The notes beneath the pieces are model-generated. The model was not told the DNA's origin. It saw only the letters and a list, made by a program, of their open reading frames with translations, and made no database searches. DNA of 64,000 nt, taken from assembly GCF_000327385.1 (NCBI RefSeq), contig NW_008708400.1:1106803-1170802 (forward strand), in the 5' to 3' direction. Shown here piece after piece: positions 61,824 to 64,000 of the stretch. The stretch comes from Lottia gigantea (lineage: Eukaryota; Mollusca; Gastropoda; Lottiidae). Within the stretch, counting starts at the first letter, position 1. Each line of letters opens with the position of its first letter. The position numbers were made by a program, and so were the translations under genes.

Positions 61824-61987
61824 ACTTCAGTTAGGGTCTAACGATAGCCTTCTTGGAAGTTCGTCAAATTAACCTTTTGACCTAACCTGATAAACATCGA
61901 ACCACAAACTGCCAGCGTTGGAGAGTTAGGTCAAAAGGTTAATTTGACGAACTTTCTAAAGGACTGCTGTTAGACTTTAACTGAAGT
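61824..61987. repeat. Long foldback inverted repeat (about 63-bp arms)
   Basis: The left arm at 61824-61886 and the right arm at 61925-61987 are reverse complements, with a perfect core around GTCAAATTAACCTTTTGACC, and about 38 bp of loop between them. Arms match over roughly 63 positions with a few differences. Such foldbacks are typical of small DNA transposons or MITEs and would form a strong hairpin if transcribed. Confidence 0.85.
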
Positions 61988-62151
61988 TGCTTAAATAGAA
62001 ATAAAAGCTAGCAAAAAACAAACGGAACGAAAGTTTGGTCGAATTTTAATTAGACTGAGTCGGGTATTGGATGAAGGAAAATCATGAATCATAAATATGT
62101 CAGCAAAGTTTGTGGTTCACTTAAATACTCCCTAAGTTATAATCTTATCTC

Positions 62152-62158
62152 TATAAAG
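62152..62158 (+). promoter_or_regulatory. TATA box of perlustrin-like gene 2
   Basis: TATAAAG lies 70 bases upstream of the ATG at 62222, giving a predicted leader of about 40 bases. The placement supports the 62222 start over the upstream in-frame ATG at 62084. Confidence 0.45.
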
Positions 62159-62221
62159 CCTCGATCTCTGGGATCTTCTTATCTCTTCGTCTTTGTAAGT
62201 GTATCGTTACCCGTCGTTAAT

Positions 62222-62947
62222 ATGGCATCTGTAACCATATATATGATCCTGATTCTGTCCGTGACGTCAGTGGTCTTTAGTTTATCGTGTGTTGGGTGTG
62301 ATAAAGCCGCACCGTGTCCACTGCTACCAGAAACAAAGGAATGTTTTAAGGCTCGAGCACCATGCGCTTGCTGTGACACATGTGCTAGTGGACTTGGTGC
62401 TGAATGTGGGGCATTAAAGATACGGTAAGATTATGGACAAACATAGCATTTTTCTCCATCTCCAGAATAATATAGAGAATTTCACACAATACAGGGTAAC
62501 AATTACTATACTATTGAAAACAAATTTACTAAATTTAAATTGTGTTCATTACTAATTACAAATAAGATGTTTACATCTAGAAATTACAGATAATATACTC
62601 CGAAATGTTAATAGGTTGGAGATGCAGGTTGGGTAGATAGTTCTACCGGAAATGTTGACAGGTTCCATAGAGCAATTATCCATAACAAATGTTCAATTCT
62701 TGATACATTTGAGCTATGCGGGTGGCATAGAAGGTTACAAAGCCTGACAGTTTTGTCAGTAGTATCCGTGATTGATTTATATTTTATAACCGATGGATCC
62801 AATTGTGGCAACTGTTATTATTTTTTCAGATGTCACCCAGATTATGTATGTGTGAATAAAGATGGTGTAGAGAAGGTTATGATACCTTGGTTTATGATGG
62901 GGTTTAAAGGTACCTGTATGCCAACAGGAACTGGAAAAATCGTCTAA
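62222..62947 (+). CDS. Perlustrin-like IGFBP-domain protein (2 exons)
   Basis: Exons 62222-62424 and 62830-62947, phase-2 intron, give 106 residues. Residues 1-20 are a signal peptide (MASVTIYMILILSVTSVVFS). The mature protein of about 86 residues is almost exactly perlustrin-sized and is a single IGFBP N-terminal domain with twelve Cys: LSCVGC, APCACCDTC, AECG, CHPDYVCVN and GFKGTC. The intron interrupts the same Arg codon before CHPD as in the upstream neighbour, and both second exons open with the same twelve bases, so the two genes are tandem duplicates. This copy lacks the basic tail. Expected to be secreted; in molluscs such proteins occur in the shell organic matrix and can bind insulin-like peptides, but function here is inferred. 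A TATAAAG lies at a suitable distance upstream. Confidence 0.9.
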
Positions 62948-64000
62948 TCAGTTTGAATTGAATTATGAAAATATGATGTTTGATTCATGTTAGTTTATTT
63001 TTTAATTTCAAAGACCTGTTTGCCGCATGAGACACGAATTTCTGCTGTGATGGAAGTCCATCGCTATCGATGAGGTATGATTGCATCCCAAAGTTTGATG
63101 CGCAAGGGCGGCATCACTGTCGGCATGCAAGATCCTATTGCGCGTCTCCATGCACTGCGATCTCCCATCCTAGTTGGGGTATGCCGCATGCTGCCAGGGA
63201 CGTTTTAAGACACTCTTTGTTTCGTTTGAGTGGGCGATATTTCTTGAACCAGATGCCAGTTCAGAGAAGATCCTTGACAATAAGGGCTTCAACTTCAGTC
63301 ACGAGAAGCAAGGTCCAGTCTGAACTGCGGCAGATAAAGGATACCGATAATATATCTCACTTAGAAGCTTGAAAATAATTTCGTCGGTAGCTTCAGCAGC
63401 TTTGTGTACCAACTCACTAAACTTCCTTCCACCATTTTGAAATTTGTTTCTTACCCTGATGAAATCAAATCTTTATGTATTAAGTATGGCATTTCATGTG
63501 ATGCAAAACCTGCAGCACAGAATCATCCACCTCAACCAATCCAACTATAACTTCTACATCTACCAACAATTACCTGGTTCGCAATGTCAGCATCCGTTGC
63601 AAAATATACATTTAATGAATCGCTGTACTATCAGTGGCATTGGTGATCCCATCATGAAGTCTTCTGTGATCGGTTATTGATGTCTGCTTTTGTCTCAAGG
63701 GACTTCTCAGAAACACATTTGATTCTCGGCTGTCATTTTAAAAATATCCTATTGCACACTATGAATGGCTTTGTCAGATATCAAATGACAATGAAGCAAA
63801 AAAATTGATGACAATACGGATTAAAATCATTTTAAAATAATATTTCGAGTCAGTTGTCAGTTGTTGATATTTGTCAACTATACCATTATAAATCGTTCTT
63901 CATGACATGTTGAACATTGAAATTGACAGCAATTCTTTTAAAAGCCAGAACCAACATCTTGAAGTGACATCAAATCGTACAATGAAATTGATTATAATTT
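62948..64000. other. 3' flank with LINE tail and repeats to the window end
   Basis: No host exon is supported after the second perlustrin-like gene. The sequence contains the LINE remnant at 63.02-63.35 kb and a dispersed repeat at 63.51-63.61 kb, then AT-rich sequence. Open frames on the plus strand over the LINE remnant are antisense shadows. Confidence 0.55.
63020..63350 (-). mobile_element. Degraded non-LTR retrotransposon (LINE) 3' coding end
   Basis: On the minus strand, KECLKTSLAACGI followed by GWE, then DRSAWRRAI in a neighbouring frame, matches the C-terminal 'K-LK-sL-aCgI...WE...DRsaWR' block of many LINE ORF2 proteins. After this a Cys-rich piece, CRPCASNFGMQSYL, resembles the terminal CCHC-like 'C-xx-CGR-CASRIGL-SH' motif of the same proteins. 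Frames are broken by stops and at least one frameshift, so the copy is dead. Only the last hundred or so codons are present, as expected of a 5'-truncated insertion. Confidence 0.65.

Larger units (their letters stand above)
60520..62221. other. Spacer between the two perlustrin-like genes
   Basis: No exon is supported. It holds the AATAAA of the first gene, a foldback element at 61824-61987 and the TATA box of the second gene. An in-frame upstream ATG at 62084 would add 46 residues before the signal peptide of the second gene and is judged not to be the start. Confidence 0.6.

Noticed and set aside
63070-63372. 100-codon plus-strand frame, Cys/His-rich
   Set aside because: It is the antisense shadow of a LINE ORF2 C-terminus read on the minus strand.

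Overview
This is a eukaryotic, AT-rich, intron-containing and gene-poor window. The gene content points to a gastropod mollusc, most likely a limpet-like one. Evidence is two perlustrin-type IGFBP-domain genes, a secreted lustrin-repeat plus WAP gene, a molluscan-style gustatory-receptor-like 7TM gene, and abundant small DNA transposons, tRNA-derived SINEs and Penelope-like debris. The organism call is inference from families, not from a marker gene.

Layout. 1-24.9 kb holds almost no recognisable coding sequence: one orphan terminal exon (13650-13802, minus), several tandem repeats, MITEs, and a fossil Penelope-like element at about 23.1-24.5 kb. 24946-27423 (minus) is a 4-exon gene for a small secreted protein with one lustrin-type cysteine domain and one WAP domain. 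28571-31782 and 34664-38084 (both minus) are tandem paralogues of a 7-exon short-chain dehydrogenase/reductase. Their first six exons have identical lengths. 38.1-44.6 kb is intergenic with a Harbinger-type MITE. 44646-47761 (plus) is a complete 4-exon gustatory-receptor-like gene ending in the TYhhhhhQF signature. 50266-56989 (minus) is a 3-exon gene for a single-PDZ protein, with an apparent 2-bp frameshift in the PDZ core in this sequence. 59808-60519 and 62222-62947 (plus) are tandem perlustrin-like genes that share one phase-2 intron. The first carries a long cationic tail. 63.0-63.35 kb is a degraded LINE tail.

How the genes relate. There is no operon-type organisation. The two perlustrin-like genes and the lustrin/WAP gene belong to families known from molluscan shell matrix or secreted defence proteins, and all encode secreted cysteine-rich products, but they lie about 32 kb apart with unrelated genes between. 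The SDR pair and the perlustrin-like pair are local duplications. Exon boundaries were set by reading splice signals, frame and homologous motifs by eye, and exon lengths were checked against reading frame; no transcript data were used.
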